A DNA stretch of 64,000 nt from the NCBI RefSeq assembly GCF_900104785.1, contig NZ_LT629733.1:1954501-2018500 (forward strand), written 5' to 3'. This document shows positions 9,225-17,137 of this stretch, one piece after another. Position 1 is the first letter of the stretch; every line of letters starts with the position of its first letter. Origin of the DNA: Formosa sp. Hel1_31_208 (GTDB taxonomy: Bacteria > Bacteroidota > Bacteroidia > Flavobacteriales > Flavobacteriaceae). The translations under genes and the position numbers were made by a program. Under the pieces are notes generated by a model, which was not told the origin of the DNA, did not search any database, and saw nothing but the letters and a program-made list of their open reading frames with translations.

Positions 9225-10131
9225 ATTTTCTAGGATGATAGCTCATCAATACCTCTTTTAAATGCGACCGATCTACATGCATATATATTTCCGTAGTTGT
9301 AATGCTTTCATGACCAAGCATGAGTTGAATTGCTCTCAAATCTGCGCCATTCTCGAGTAGATGTGTTGCAAACGAATGTCGGAAGGTATGAGGAGAGATC
9401 ACTTTATTGAGGCGGATCGCTTTTGCGAGATCTTTTATAATGGTGAATATCATAGCTCGAGTTAATTGCTTCCCTCTATTATTAAGGAATAAAGTGTCCT
9501 TATGTTCAGGATGAATGATGATGTGAGCTCTTATGTCTCTCCAAATATTGATATACTTTTGAGTATTTGGTCCTATAGGTACAAAACGCTGTTTGTCGCC
9601 TTTTCCGGTCACTTTTATAAAGCCTTCATCGAAAAATAAATCAGAAATTTTAAGATTTATAAGTTCACTCACGCGAAGGCCGCAGCTGTATAGGGTTTCT
9701 AGAATCACTCTATTGCGTTCTCCTATTCTAACACCATTATATGATTTGCTAAGGTCTATAGCGCCAATTAAGGCATCTATTTCCTCTAATGCTAAGGTGT
9801 CGGGAAGCTTTCTTCCAATTTTAGGAGATTCAATATGATCTAATGGGTTTGTTTTTCTGTAATCTTCAAAAACCAAATACGTAAAAAAACTTCGTAAACC
9901 TGATATTAAACGAGATTGTGATCTCGTGTTGAGCTCTTTTGATGTCTGATAAATGAATTGCTGAATGGTGTCATATTCTATATGAATAGGTGACAGATTG
10001 ATATGATGATTGTCTAAGTAACGTATTAATTTATCAATATCTAGGGCATAGTTTGTTATTGAATTAGAAGAAAGTCCCCGTTCAATTCTGAGGTAATATT
10101 TGTAATCATTAAGAGCATCTTGCCACTTCAT
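9223..10131 (-). CDS. xerD: Tyrosine recombinase XerD
   Basis: A 303-residue tyrosine recombinase that acts at dif to resolve chromosome dimers. The N-terminal SAM-like core-binding domain (about residues 1-90, with LRIERGLSSNSITNY) is followed by the catalytic domain. This has the first Arg in YSCGLRVSEL, the HTFRHSFATHLL box, LMLGHESITTTEIYMHV with the nucleophilic Tyr, and a short C-terminal tail. The start MKWQDALNDY at 10131 matches the family; the in-frame upstream start at 10158 adds nine atypical residues. No mobile-element genes are nearby, so this is the housekeeping enzyme. Confidence 0.92.
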   Translation of the reverse strand: MKWQDALNDYKYYLRIERGLSSNSITNYALDIDKLIRYLDNHHINLSPIHIEYDTIQQFIYQTSKELNTRSQSRLISGLRSFFTYLVFEDYRKTNPLDHIESPKIGRKLPDTLALEEIDALIGAIDLSKSYNGVRIGERNRVILETLYSCGLRVSELINLKISDLFFDEGFIKVTGKGDKQRFVPIGPNTQKYINIWRDIRAHIIIHPEHKDTLFLNNRGKQLTRAMIFTIIKDLAKAIRLNKVISPHTFRHSFATHLLENGADLRAIQLMLGHESITTTEIYMHVDRSHLKEVLMSYHPRK

Positions 10132-10382
10132 AGTCTTGTTTACGTGCTTATTAAACAAAAATAGGTTAAATATAACGTAAATAATAAGCTAAATAGGGCT
10201 ATTAGGTATACGTTATATGATGCATTTTTAATAAATTGTTAATAACTTAACATTTTAAATTACTGATATAGAGTGCTTTAAGATATTTTGTTTATAAAAT
10301 TGTTAATAAGATGTAAAAAAATGTTTACAAAATGAAAAAAAAGCACTTAGTTTGTATTTATCAATTTTAAAACTTTTTAATT

Positions 10383-10886
10383 ATGAAAAAATTAATGTTA
10401 TTAGCTGCGTTTGCAGTATTTGGATTAACTAGTGTAACTGCTCAAAATTTTTCTGCGGGAATAACTGCAGGTCTTCCAGTTGGAGATTTTGGAGATTTCT
10501 ACACATTTAATGTAGGTTTAGACCTTAACTACATGTGGGAAGTATCTGATTCTTTTGAAGCAGGTGTTGCTTCTGGATTTAATCAATCTTTTGGTGATGA
10601 GCAATCATTTACATTTTTAGGAACTACTGTTACTTCTGATGTTGAAGATTTTCAGTACATTCCTTTAGCTGCAGCAGGTCGTTTCAATGCGTCTGACGAT
10701 TTCCAAGTAGGAGCAGACTTAGGTTATGCAATAGCTGTTGGTGATGGTGATGGAGGATTCTATTACAGACCAATGGTAGGTTATAACGTAGCCGAAAACA
10801 CTCAAATCACGGTATCTTACAGAGGTATTAGTGTAGATGGTGGAAGCTTCTCAACTGTAAATGCAGGGGTGAACTTCGGATTCTAA
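10383..10886 (+). CDS. Small outer-membrane beta-barrel protein
   Basis: A 167-residue exported protein. The signal peptide (MKKLMLLAAFAVFGLTSVTA, then Q) is close to that of the next two genes. The mature part alternates polar and aromatic/hydrophobic residues as in an eight-stranded barrel and ends in a C-terminal aromatic residue (NAGVNFGF), the usual outer-membrane assembly signal. Function unknown; proteins of this kind are often structural or porin-like. A weak -7 element (TTAGTTTG, 10347-10354) lies upstream. The 250 bp between xerD and this gene are very AT-rich and hold nothing else recognisable. Confidence 0.8.
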   Translation: MKKLMLLAAFAVFGLTSVTAQNFSAGITAGLPVGDFGDFYTFNVGLDLNYMWEVSDSFEAGVASGFNQSFGDEQSFTFLGTTVTSDVEDFQYIPLAAAGRFNASDDFQVGADLGYAIAVGDGDGGFYYRPMVGYNVAENTQITVSYRGISVDGGSFSTVNAGVNFGF

Positions 10887-10908
10887 TCTATGTAATTATT
10901 AAAAAAAA

Positions 10909-10931
10909 GGAAGTCTTCGGGCTTCCTTTTT
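10909..10931 (+). terminator. Terminator after the first barrel gene
   Basis: A 7-bp stem (GGAAGTC with GGCTTCC, one wobble) capped by a TTCG tetraloop and followed by a T run; A residues upstream may allow use on both strands. Confidence 0.75.
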
Positions 10932-10996
10932 CATGTCGTAAACACGTTGAAATATCATTTTTTATCGATGAAATGCATAAAAATATGTTATTTTTC

Positions 10997-11027
10997 TTGT
11001 GAATTATAAAAAATACGATTATGTTTG
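10997..11027 (+). promoter_or_regulatory. Bacteroidota-type promoter of the second barrel gene
   Basis: TTG at 10997-10999 and TATGTTTG at 11020-11027 (exact TAnnTTTG) are 20 nt apart. Transcription would start near 11034, giving a leader of about 39 nt before ATG 11073. Confidence 0.65.
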
Positions 11028-11072
11028 CCGACTAATTTAAAATTATAAACCAAATTTTTAAACTTAATTATT

Positions 11073-11669
11073 ATGAAAAAAGTATTACTTATTGCTGCAG
11101 TTGCAGTATTCGGATTTACAAATGTAAATGCACAAGATGAAAACACTACTGGTGGATTCGCAAATGGAGATCTTTATGTTTCAGGTACTGTTGGATTCAA
11201 TAGTGCGTCTCAAGGAGATGCAAAAGCAAATGATTTAACTTTTTCTCCTACTGTAGGATACTTCATTAGTGAAAACATCGCTTTAGAATTTAACTTGTTA
11301 GTGGGTTCAGCTAAAGAAGAGTTTGGAAGTGCTGAAGATAAGTCGACTTCATTCGGAGGTGGTTTAGGAGCTACTTACTTCTTTACACCATCTAGTCAAT
11401 TTTCTTTTACTTTAGGAGCAGGAGTTTCTTATGTAAATAGCAAATTTGAACCAGCAGGTGGAGGAGAACTTAAAAACAATACATTTGCTATTGCTGTTGC
11501 GCCAGGTGTAAACTATTTTGTTTCTGATTGTTTCGCACTTAGAGCATCTATTGGAGCATTATCTTATGCAAGTTCTAAAGATGATTTTGATGGCGCTGAA
11601 GCTGTCAATTCTTTTGGATTAAATTTAGATTTATCTGACATCAACTTTGGTGTGACTTACAAATTCTAA
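11073..11669 (+). CDS. Outer-membrane beta-barrel (porin-like) protein
   Basis: A 198-residue exported barrel. Signal peptide MKKVLLIAAVAVFGFTNVNA then Q; the mature protein has alternating beta-strands (GYFISENIALEFNLLVG, GGGLGATYFFTPSSQFSFT) and a C-terminal LDLSDINFGVTYKF strand ending in Phe. The fold resembles OmpW/OmpX-like barrels found in many Flavobacteria. It has its own promoter and terminator and is therefore probably monocistronic. The signal peptide is close to those of 10383 and 11851, which suggests the three are paralogues. Confidence 0.85.
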   Translation: MKKVLLIAAVAVFGFTNVNAQDENTTGGFANGDLYVSGTVGFNSASQGDAKANDLTFSPTVGYFISENIALEFNLLVGSAKEEFGSAEDKSTSFGGGLGATYFFTPSSQFSFTLGAGVSYVNSKFEPAGGGELKNNTFAIAVAPGVNYFVSDCFALRASIGALSYASSKDDFDGAEAVNSFGLNLDLSDINFGVTYKF

Positions 11670-11693
11670 TTTTAGACATCATAAAATTATAAG

Positions 11694-11722
11694 AACCGAA
11701 GCTTACGAGCTTCGGTTTTTTT
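11694..11722 (+). terminator. Terminator after the second barrel gene
   Basis: A perfect 10-bp stem AACCGAAGCT / AGCTTCGGTT around the loop TACG, then a T run. The same CCGAAGC stem recurs after the next barrel gene at 12481. Confidence 0.9.
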
Positions 11723-11850
11723 GTGCTTAATAGTTGCCTTATAAATACTAAAGCGCTAGAAAACTGATGATTATCATTTTGTAAACTAATTATGAGATTT
11801 ACATTTACCAGTGTTATTTTATTTGTAAATAATTAATTAAACTATAAATC

Positions 11851-12459
11851 ATGAAAAAATTACTAGTATGTTTGTTTGTAACAGTATTTGCATTGGCATT
11901 TGTAAATGCCCAAAATACTAATGAGTCCGTAAAGTTTGGCGCTAAAGCAGGCGTGAATTTTTCAGATATTACTGGAGATGACGCTGATAGCTTTAAAGGA
12001 AGAACATCGTTTCACGTTGGCGGAGCTGTGGAAATCCCGATATCTGAGTCATTCTCTATACAACCTGAAATTCTCTATTCTTCTCAAGGATCAGACTGGG
12101 AAGAGATGTTTGAAGGAATGACATTTAGCGGTACTGTAAAAGCTGATTTTCTTAATGTTCCGATTATGGCTAAATATTATGTCGTCGAAGGTTTAAGTAT
12201 TGAAGCTGGACCGCAAGTTGGAATTCTTTTATCTGCTAAGGAAGAGACTGAAGGCGAAGAAGTAGATATAAAGGATGATCTTAAAGGCATTGATTTCGGT
12301 GTTAATTTTGGTTTAGGTTATCAACTAGATAATGGTATAAATTTCGCAGCACGATATAATTTAGGTCTAAGCGACCTTAATGATAATCCAGACTTTTTAG
12401 GAGAATCCTCTTATAAGAATAGTGTGATTCAACTATCCGTTGGTTACTTCTTTCAATAA
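11851..12459 (+). CDS. PorT-family outer-membrane beta-barrel protein
   Basis: A 202-residue exported barrel of the type annotated as porin family / PorT-like in Bacteroidota. Signal peptide MKKLLVCLFVTVFALAFVNA then Q; the mature start VKFGAKAGVNFSDITG, the motif SFSIQPEILYSSQG and the segment LNVPIMAKYYVVEGLSIEAGPQVG are typical of the family, as is the C-terminal strand IQLSVGYFFQ. Despite the family name this does not show that it is the T9SS component PorT. The genes at 13011 and 55708 share the same layout. Confidence 0.85.
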   Translation: MKKLLVCLFVTVFALAFVNAQNTNESVKFGAKAGVNFSDITGDDADSFKGRTSFHVGGAVEIPISESFSIQPEILYSSQGSDWEEMFEGMTFSGTVKADFLNVPIMAKYYVVEGLSIEAGPQVGILLSAKEETEGEEVDIKDDLKGIDFGVNFGLGYQLDNGINFAARYNLGLSDLNDNPDFLGESSYKNSVIQLSVGYFFQ

Positions 12460-12480
12460 ACTAAAGGTATAGTTTATAAA

Positions 12481-12510
12481 AAACCGAAGCATGTAGCTTC
12501 GGTTTTTTTT
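12481..12510 (+). terminator. Terminator after the third barrel gene
   Basis: A perfect 10-bp stem AAACCGAAGC / GCTTCGGTTT around ATGTA and then eight T. It is nearly the same as the terminator at 11694, and both are followed by GTGCT. Confidence 0.9.
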
Positions 12511-12536
12511 GTGCTAAAATTTAATATCTTTACTTT

Positions 12537-12956
12537 ATGAAAAAACTCATTATTATTAATGGCCCAAATATCAATTTATTGGGTAAACGAGAAACTAATA
12601 TCTACGGCAATCAATCGTTTACAGACTTTTTTCAAACCTTAGTCAATAAGTATCCCAATATCACGTTAGAACACTATCAATCCAATATTGAAGGAGAGCT
12701 CATTGATAAACTACAAGATGTAGGTTATACATATGATGGTATCATTTTAAATGCGGCAGCTTATACGCATACGTCGGTTGGAATAGGAGATGCTGTTAAA
12801 GCTATAAATACACCTGTAGTTGAAGTTCATATCTCAAATACATTTGCGCGAGAAGAATTTAGACACCAGTCCTTTATATCGCCAAATGCACATGGTGTAA
12901 TTTTAGGCTTCGGTCTTCAGAGTTATGCGTTAGCACTTCAAAGTTTCTTGGATTGA
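12537..12956 (+). CDS. aroQ: Type II 3-dehydroquinate dehydratase
   Basis: A 139-residue enzyme of the shikimate pathway that dehydrates 3-dehydroquinate to 3-dehydroshikimate. The full set of type II motifs is visible: KLIIINGPNINLLGKRE with the catalytic loop GKRETNIYGN, NAAAYTHTSVGIGDAV, and VEVHISNTFAREEFRHQSF with the catalytic His and Arg residues. Length is normal for the dodecameric enzyme. A TATCTTTA element (12525-12532) ends only 4 nt before the ATG, so the message may be leaderless. No other aro gene is adjacent. Confidence 0.95.
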   Translation: MKKLIIINGPNINLLGKRETNIYGNQSFTDFFQTLVNKYPNITLEHYQSNIEGELIDKLQDVGYTYDGIILNAAAYTHTSVGIGDAVKAINTPVVEVHISNTFAREEFRHQSFISPNAHGVILGFGLQSYALALQSFLD

Positions 12957-13010
12957 TTTAAGATTATATAGCAAAAATGCTAAGATCATTTCATTTAATT
13001 GATGTACCCT

Positions 13011-13493
13011 ATGAAACAGTTCGTATTTTTTTTAATTTGTATTCCATTTCTAAGTCTAAATATAGAGGCTCAAAATCAAACAACATTTGGCTTGAAAGGC
13101 GGTTTGAACCTCACATTCTTTCAAGTTGTTGAAAGTAATTTTGGACCGAGTACAGAAACAGAAGTTGGTTATTATGGCGGTTTTTTTGTAAATGTTGAAA
13201 TTGATGAAGGGTTTTCTATTCAGCCAGAATTTCTATATATAGGTTTGAGTGATTTTAAGTTTTTAAACGCACCAATCTATGTAAGCTATGAAGTTGTAAA
13301 TAATCTTAACATTTTAGTTGGTCCAAGTATGAATTATTTCTTTGACTTTTTTGTTAATAAGTTTAAAGTAAGAGGTGATATAAGCGTAGCTTTTCAACTT
13401 AGCGATATACTAGATGCTCATGTCAAATACACCTTAGGTTTCGAGGAACTTTCGCCTAACGGTTTGTTTTTTGGAGTAGGAATTCGTTTATAA
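13011..13493 (+). CDS. PorT-family outer-membrane beta-barrel protein, small
   Basis: A 160-residue exported barrel with signal peptide MKQFVFFLICIPFLSLNIEA then Q. It shows the family pattern TTFGLKGGLNLTFFQV, GFSIQPEFLYIGLSDFKFLN and INILVGP-like segments, ending GLFFGVGIRL. It is shorter than the gene at 11851 and lacks one strand pair in the middle. Start at 13011 was chosen because it gives a normal signal peptide; the frame also has ATG 13002 and TTG 12999, which add uncharged residues. It ends just before a terminator shared with lpdA. Confidence 0.75.
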   Translation: MKQFVFFLICIPFLSLNIEAQNQTTFGLKGGLNLTFFQVVESNFGPSTETEVGYYGGFFVNVEIDEGFSIQPEFLYIGLSDFKFLNAPIYVSYEVVNNLNILVGPSMNYFFDFFVNKFKVRGDISVAFQLSDILDAHVKYTLGFEELSPNGLFFGVGIRL

Positions 13494-13498
13494 AAAAA

Positions 13499-13528
13499 GA
13501 CGATTCAAAATTGAATCGCCTTTTTTTT
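13499..13528. terminator. Bidirectional terminator between a barrel gene and lpdA
   Basis: A stem of CGATTCAA with TTGAATCG, extended by one more pair past a mismatch, flanked by A on the left and eight T on the right; it lies between convergent genes. Confidence 0.8.
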
Positions 13529-13546
13529 ATTTATATTAGGTGTGTA

Positions 13547-14923
13547 CTATAAATGAATCACTTCATCATAAGCATCGGCAACGGCTTCCATTACGGCTTC
13601 ACTCATAGTAGGATGTGGATGTATCGCTTTTAATACTTCATGACCCGTAGTTTCCAGTTTACGTCCCAAAACAGCTTCAGCAATCATATCAGTCACACCA
13701 GCTCCAATCATATGGCATCCTAGCCATTCACCATACTTGGCATCAAATATGACTTTAACAAAGCCTTCTTTGTTACCACCAGCACTGGCTTTTCCAGAAG
13801 CTGAGAATGGGAATTTACCCACTTTAATCTCGATCCCTTGCTCTTTAGCCTGTTTTTCAGTAAGACCTACACTTGCAATTTCTGGAGAGCAATAGGTGCA
13901 CCCTGGCACATTTCCGTAGTCTAGAGCTTCTACATGCTGACCAGCAATTTTTTCAACACATAAAATTCCTTCGGCAGACGCAACGTGCGCCAAAGCTTGA
14001 CCAGGAGTGACATCACCAATAGCATAATATCCAGGAATATTAGTTTGATAATAATCATTAACTAATATTTTATCTCTATCAACTGCAATACCTACATCTT
14101 CTAACCCTATGTTCTCAATGTTTGATTTGATTCCTACAGCAGATAATACTATATCGGCTTCTAATACTTCTTCACCTTTTTTAGTTTTTACCGTGGCTTT
14201 TACACCTTTTCCAGTAGTATCTACTTTTGTCACTTCGGAAGAGGTCATAACTTTAATGCCACTCTTCTTGAATGAACGTTCTAGTTGTTTAGAAACGTCT
14301 TCATCTTCAACAGGAACAATATTAGGTAAGTACTCTACTACAGTCACCTCGGTGCCCATGGAATTATAGAAATAAGCAAACTCAACACCAATTGCTCCAG
14401 AGCCAACTACAATCATCTTCTTAGGTTGCTTCTCCAGAGTCATCGCTTGTCTGTAGCCTATTACTTTCTTACCGTCTTGAGGTAAACTAGGTAATTCGCG
14501 AGTGCGAGCTCCAGTGGCAATAATGATATGATCTGCACTATAGTCTTTGCCGTCTACTTCAACTTTTTTTCCCATTTTAAGCTTTCCAAAGCCTTCAATG
14601 ACATCAATTTTATTCTTCTTCATTAAGAATTTTACGCCATTACTCATACCATCAGCGACTCCACGACTTCGTTTTACTACTGCGTCAAAATCATGTTCAG
14701 CATCTTTTACTTTTAAACCATAATCTTCGGCATGCTTTAAATATTCAAAAACCTGAGCAGATTTAAGCAATGCTTTAGTTGGTATACAGCCCCAATTAAG
14801 GCAAACGCCACCTAAACTTTCCTTTTCAACGACAGCCGTTTTAAAGCCTAATTGTGATGCTCTAATTGCAGTAACGTAGCCTCCAGGACCACTACCAAGT
14901 ACTATAATATCGTATTTACTCAT
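13547..14923 (-). CDS. lpdA: Dihydrolipoyl dehydrogenase
   Basis: A 458-residue flavoprotein disulfide reductase (E3) of pyruvate, 2-oxoglutarate or branched-chain 2-oxoacid dehydrogenase complexes, or of glycine cleavage; it reoxidises dihydrolipoamide with NAD+. It has the N-terminal FAD motif GSGPGGYV, the redox pair in GGVCLNWGCIPTK (C41, C46), the NAD-binding GSGAIGVEFA, the second FAD motif YAIGDV, and the C-terminal HPHPTMSE with catalytic H437 and E442. All active-site parts are intact. It stands alone, with no E1 or E2 gene adjacent, so the complex it serves cannot be told here. Confidence 0.96.
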   Translation of the reverse strand: MSKYDIIVLGSGPGGYVTAIRASQLGFKTAVVEKESLGGVCLNWGCIPTKALLKSAQVFEYLKHAEDYGLKVKDAEHDFDAVVKRSRGVADGMSNGVKFLMKKNKIDVIEGFGKLKMGKKVEVDGKDYSADHIIIATGARTRELPSLPQDGKKVIGYRQAMTLEKQPKKMIVVGSGAIGVEFAYFYNSMGTEVTVVEYLPNIVPVEDEDVSKQLERSFKKSGIKVMTSSEVTKVDTTGKGVKATVKTKKGEEVLEADIVLSAVGIKSNIENIGLEDVGIAVDRDKILVNDYYQTNIPGYYAIGDVTPGQALAHVASAEGILCVEKIAGQHVEALDYGNVPGCTYCSPEIASVGLTEKQAKEQGIEIKVGKFPFSASGKASAGGNKEGFVKVIFDAKYGEWLGCHMIGAGVTDMIAEAVLGRKLETTGHEVLKAIHPHPTMSEAVMEAVADAYDEVIHL

Positions 14924-15242
14924 GAGTCTATTTTTGTCTGTTTTTTGAGGTTACGAAGTTACAAAACCAAATTGTAATATTAAAGGTCATCTGAAAAATG
15001 TCTACAGCCTTTTTATTCCAGACTTGGTTTATTAAAAACAGGCATAACAAAATGGAGATTTAAAAGCACATTTATCAATCTATGCAGACGGGCTAATCAT
15101 GTTATAAGATTGTATGAATTTTAGGACAATTTGGTGATTAATGTAAGAAAATTCAGTTATAAATGCCTGATAATCAATAAAAAACACGAAGAATTAACAT
15201 TTATTTTTTAAATTATAGTATTAACTAATCAATTTAAGTATT
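14924..15242. other. Intergenic region between divergent lpdA and an NTF2-like gene
   Basis: About 320 bp of AT-rich DNA between divergent genes. I see no ORF, tRNA or strong hairpin in it. On the minus strand a TAACTTCG element sits about 20 nt upstream of the lpdA start and could be a weak -7 box. It presumably carries the promoters of both genes. Confidence 0.5.
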
Positions 15243-16169
15243 ATGAAAAATTATTTAATCCTAACGATGATGATGTTCACTATCATCATGTTCCCCCAAA
15301 AGAAAAAAAATGGCACCATCTATGTTGATCATCCTTCTATAAAAATGGTAGAGGAAATGCAACAGGCTTATGTTAAAGGCGACACGATTAAAGTAGCAAG
15401 TTATCTTGCGGAAGACTTTAAAGCTTTTGATGGAATGGATACGGATCCCGATGATGAAGGTATGAACAAGAGTCAATTTGTAAGATCATCCATGGGTTGG
15501 CAGAATAACGTGGATTACTTAAGTATTTCAAGGTCTGGAGGTTATCCGGACGCGTTAGAATATAAAGATTCTGGGCTTTGGATTCAAACTTGGGATATGC
15601 TCAAAGGGGTGCATAAAGGTACCGGTGTAAAATTAAGTATGCCAATTCACAGAATGTTTAGAATAAATAAAGAAAACAAAATAGACATGGTCATCACCTA
15701 TGATGATAGAGGCGTTTGGGCTAAGATGAGAGACGCATTTAGTACAAGAAAAAACGGAACATTATATAATGAGCATGAAAATATCAATACCGTTCGTAAA
15801 ATGGTACGTGCTATGGAACATGGCGATCTAGAAAAGAGCTTCAGCTTTTTTACAGAAAAAGCGCGGTTTCGTAATCTTGACATGAAAGAGGATGAATTCA
15901 ATACCGTAGCTCAAGAAAAGGAAAATTTTCAAAAAATGTCAGAAGTTTGGGACATTGAGAGTATTGATGTGGTAGGGTATCCAGATTATTTAGAATACGA
16001 AGTGAATGATACTAGGGTTGTACAATCATGGTGGAATTTAAGACTTAAGCGGAAATCTGATGATAAACGCGTGAAAATACCTGTATTATTAATGCATCGA
16101 TTTGATGAAGACGGGAAAATATTTAATGAAATGGGATATTACACCGCCAGCACATTAATGGAAGACTAA
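15243..16169 (+). CDS. Exported protein with two tandem NTF2/SnoaL-like domains
   Basis: A 308-residue protein with a hydrophobic N-terminus (MKNYLILTMMMFTIIMF) that looks like a signal peptide or anchor. Two halves of about 130 residues repeat the same NTF2-like plan. The first has helix HPSIKMVEEMQQAYVKGDT, DFKAFDGMDTD and sheet GLWIQTWDML; the second has ENINTVRKMVRAMEHGD, ARFRNLDMKED and TRVVQSWWNLRLK. Each ends in a HRMF/HRFDEDGKI-like strand. Similar tandem proteins occur at 61181-62098 in this window. NTF2-like folds serve as enzymes or ligand-binding proteins; no catalytic set is evident, so function is unknown. Confidence 0.7.
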   Translation: MKNYLILTMMMFTIIMFPQKKKNGTIYVDHPSIKMVEEMQQAYVKGDTIKVASYLAEDFKAFDGMDTDPDDEGMNKSQFVRSSMGWQNNVDYLSISRSGGYPDALEYKDSGLWIQTWDMLKGVHKGTGVKLSMPIHRMFRINKENKIDMVITYDDRGVWAKMRDAFSTRKNGTLYNEHENINTVRKMVRAMEHGDLEKSFSFFTEKARFRNLDMKEDEFNTVAQEKENFQKMSEVWDIESIDVVGYPDYLEYEVNDTRVVQSWWNLRLKRKSDDKRVKIPVLLMHRFDEDGKIFNEMGYYTASTLMED

Positions 16170-16190
16170 TTAAAGTTTAAAATATGTTTT

Positions 16191-16222
16191 AAAACCTTCA
16201 AGTTAAACTTGAAGGTTTTTTT
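16191..16222. terminator. Bidirectional terminator between the NTF2-like gene and msrB
   Basis: A perfect 14-bp inverted repeat (AAAACCTTCAAGTT / AACTTGAAGGTTTT, one central base) followed by T; it lies between convergent genes. Confidence 0.85.
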
Positions 16223-16233
16223 ATTTAAGGTAG

Positions 16234-16716
16234 TTAGTCTTCGGGTACAAATTTCAATGCGACACCATTAATGCAATGACGCTTCCCAGTTGTAGCACGC
16301 GGACCGTCACCAAAAACATGCCCTAAATGTCCACCACAAGTAGCGCAATGCTCTTCAGTTCTAGCATAACCAAGGTTGTAATCTGTAGAAAATGCTACAT
16401 TACCCTTGATTTCTCTATCAAAACTTGGCCATCCTGTACCTGAATCAAATTTATGCTCGCTTTTAAATAAAGGTGTGTTGCATGCAGCACATTGAAATGT
16501 ACCTTTGCGGTATTCTTTGTTTAATGGACTTGAAAATGCGCGTTCTGTACCTTCCTGTCTCATGACATAATACTGTTCGCTTGTCAGTTCCTTTTTCCAC
16601 TCCGCTTCAGTTTTTGATATTGGGAATATTATGGTCTCGTTTGTTTCTTTTTTTTGTGCTGTAGAATTACAACTAAAAAGTAAATTAATGGTAAGTAATA
16701 ATAGTATCTTTTTCAT
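16234..16716 (-). CDS. msrB: Peptide-methionine (R)-S-oxide reductase, lipoprotein form
   Basis: A 160-residue MsrB that reduces the R form of methionine sulfoxide in oxidised proteins. The zinc cysteines are in FQCAACN (C76, C79) and HCATCGG (C124, C127); the catalytic cysteine is C148 in GKRHCINGVAL, and GTGWPSF is present. A lipobox (LLFSC, C16) after MKKILLLLTINL shows it is an exported lipoprotein, so it repairs envelope proteins. ATG 16716 was chosen because the 38 residues of the longer frame would bury the signal peptide. Confidence 0.95.
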   Translation of the reverse strand: MKKILLLLTINLLFSCNSTAQKKETNETIIFPISKTEAEWKKELTSEQYYVMRQEGTERAFSSPLNKEYRKGTFQCAACNTPLFKSEHKFDSGTGWPSFDREIKGNVAFSTDYNLGYARTEEHCATCGGHLGHVFGDGPRATTGKRHCINGVALKFVPED

Positions 16717-17137
16717 CGTATAAATATAATTGTTTTCACTTTTTTTTTGTCGAAGAAAAACTTTTTCATTACAACATCGTGTTAGTTTTAGTATTAGTTT
16801 AACATAATGTAATTGTGTATTGTCTTTCACTAATAATTAGTAAATTTAGACATTAATATTGAAAATTTTGAAATGAGAATAATGTAGGCTCATTTCAAAA
16901 CTTTGAATTGCAAATTTATGGACTTCCATTTGAAATCAAAGAATTGCAATTAGATAATTTAACTTGGCCTGTGCAACACATAACATAACAAAATAACCAT
17001 AGATAATAAGTTTGCAGAGTTGCATTATATTTGCAACTAAGACATGATATTTAAATGTGACAAAATTCTAAATATTGTGTCCAAGTAAAAAGAATCATTT
17101 TGTAAATTTAACTCACACTGAAAAAAATCAATAACAT
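16717..17137. other. Intergenic region with a strong inverted repeat upstream of the M48 gene
   Basis: About 420 bp between divergent genes, without a gene I can recognise. It holds a perfect 12-bp inverted repeat, TTTTGAAATGAG at 16866-16877 and CTCATTTCAAAA at 16889-16900, followed by smaller complementary pieces (CTTTGA 16901-16906 with TCAAAG 16937-16942). A TATATTTG box at 17026-17033 fits the -7 consensus but has no TTG at the right distance; it sits inside another inverted repeat, GTTGCA / TGCAAC, at 17019-17037. Confidence 0.5.

Noticed and set aside
9223-10131. Tyrosine recombinase as the integrase of a mobile element
   Set aside because: Sequence and neighbours fit chromosomal XerD; there is no attachment-site repeat, tRNA or cargo region nearby.
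16717-16830. N-terminal extension of MsrB
   Set aside because: It would place 38 residues before an evident lipoprotein signal peptide.
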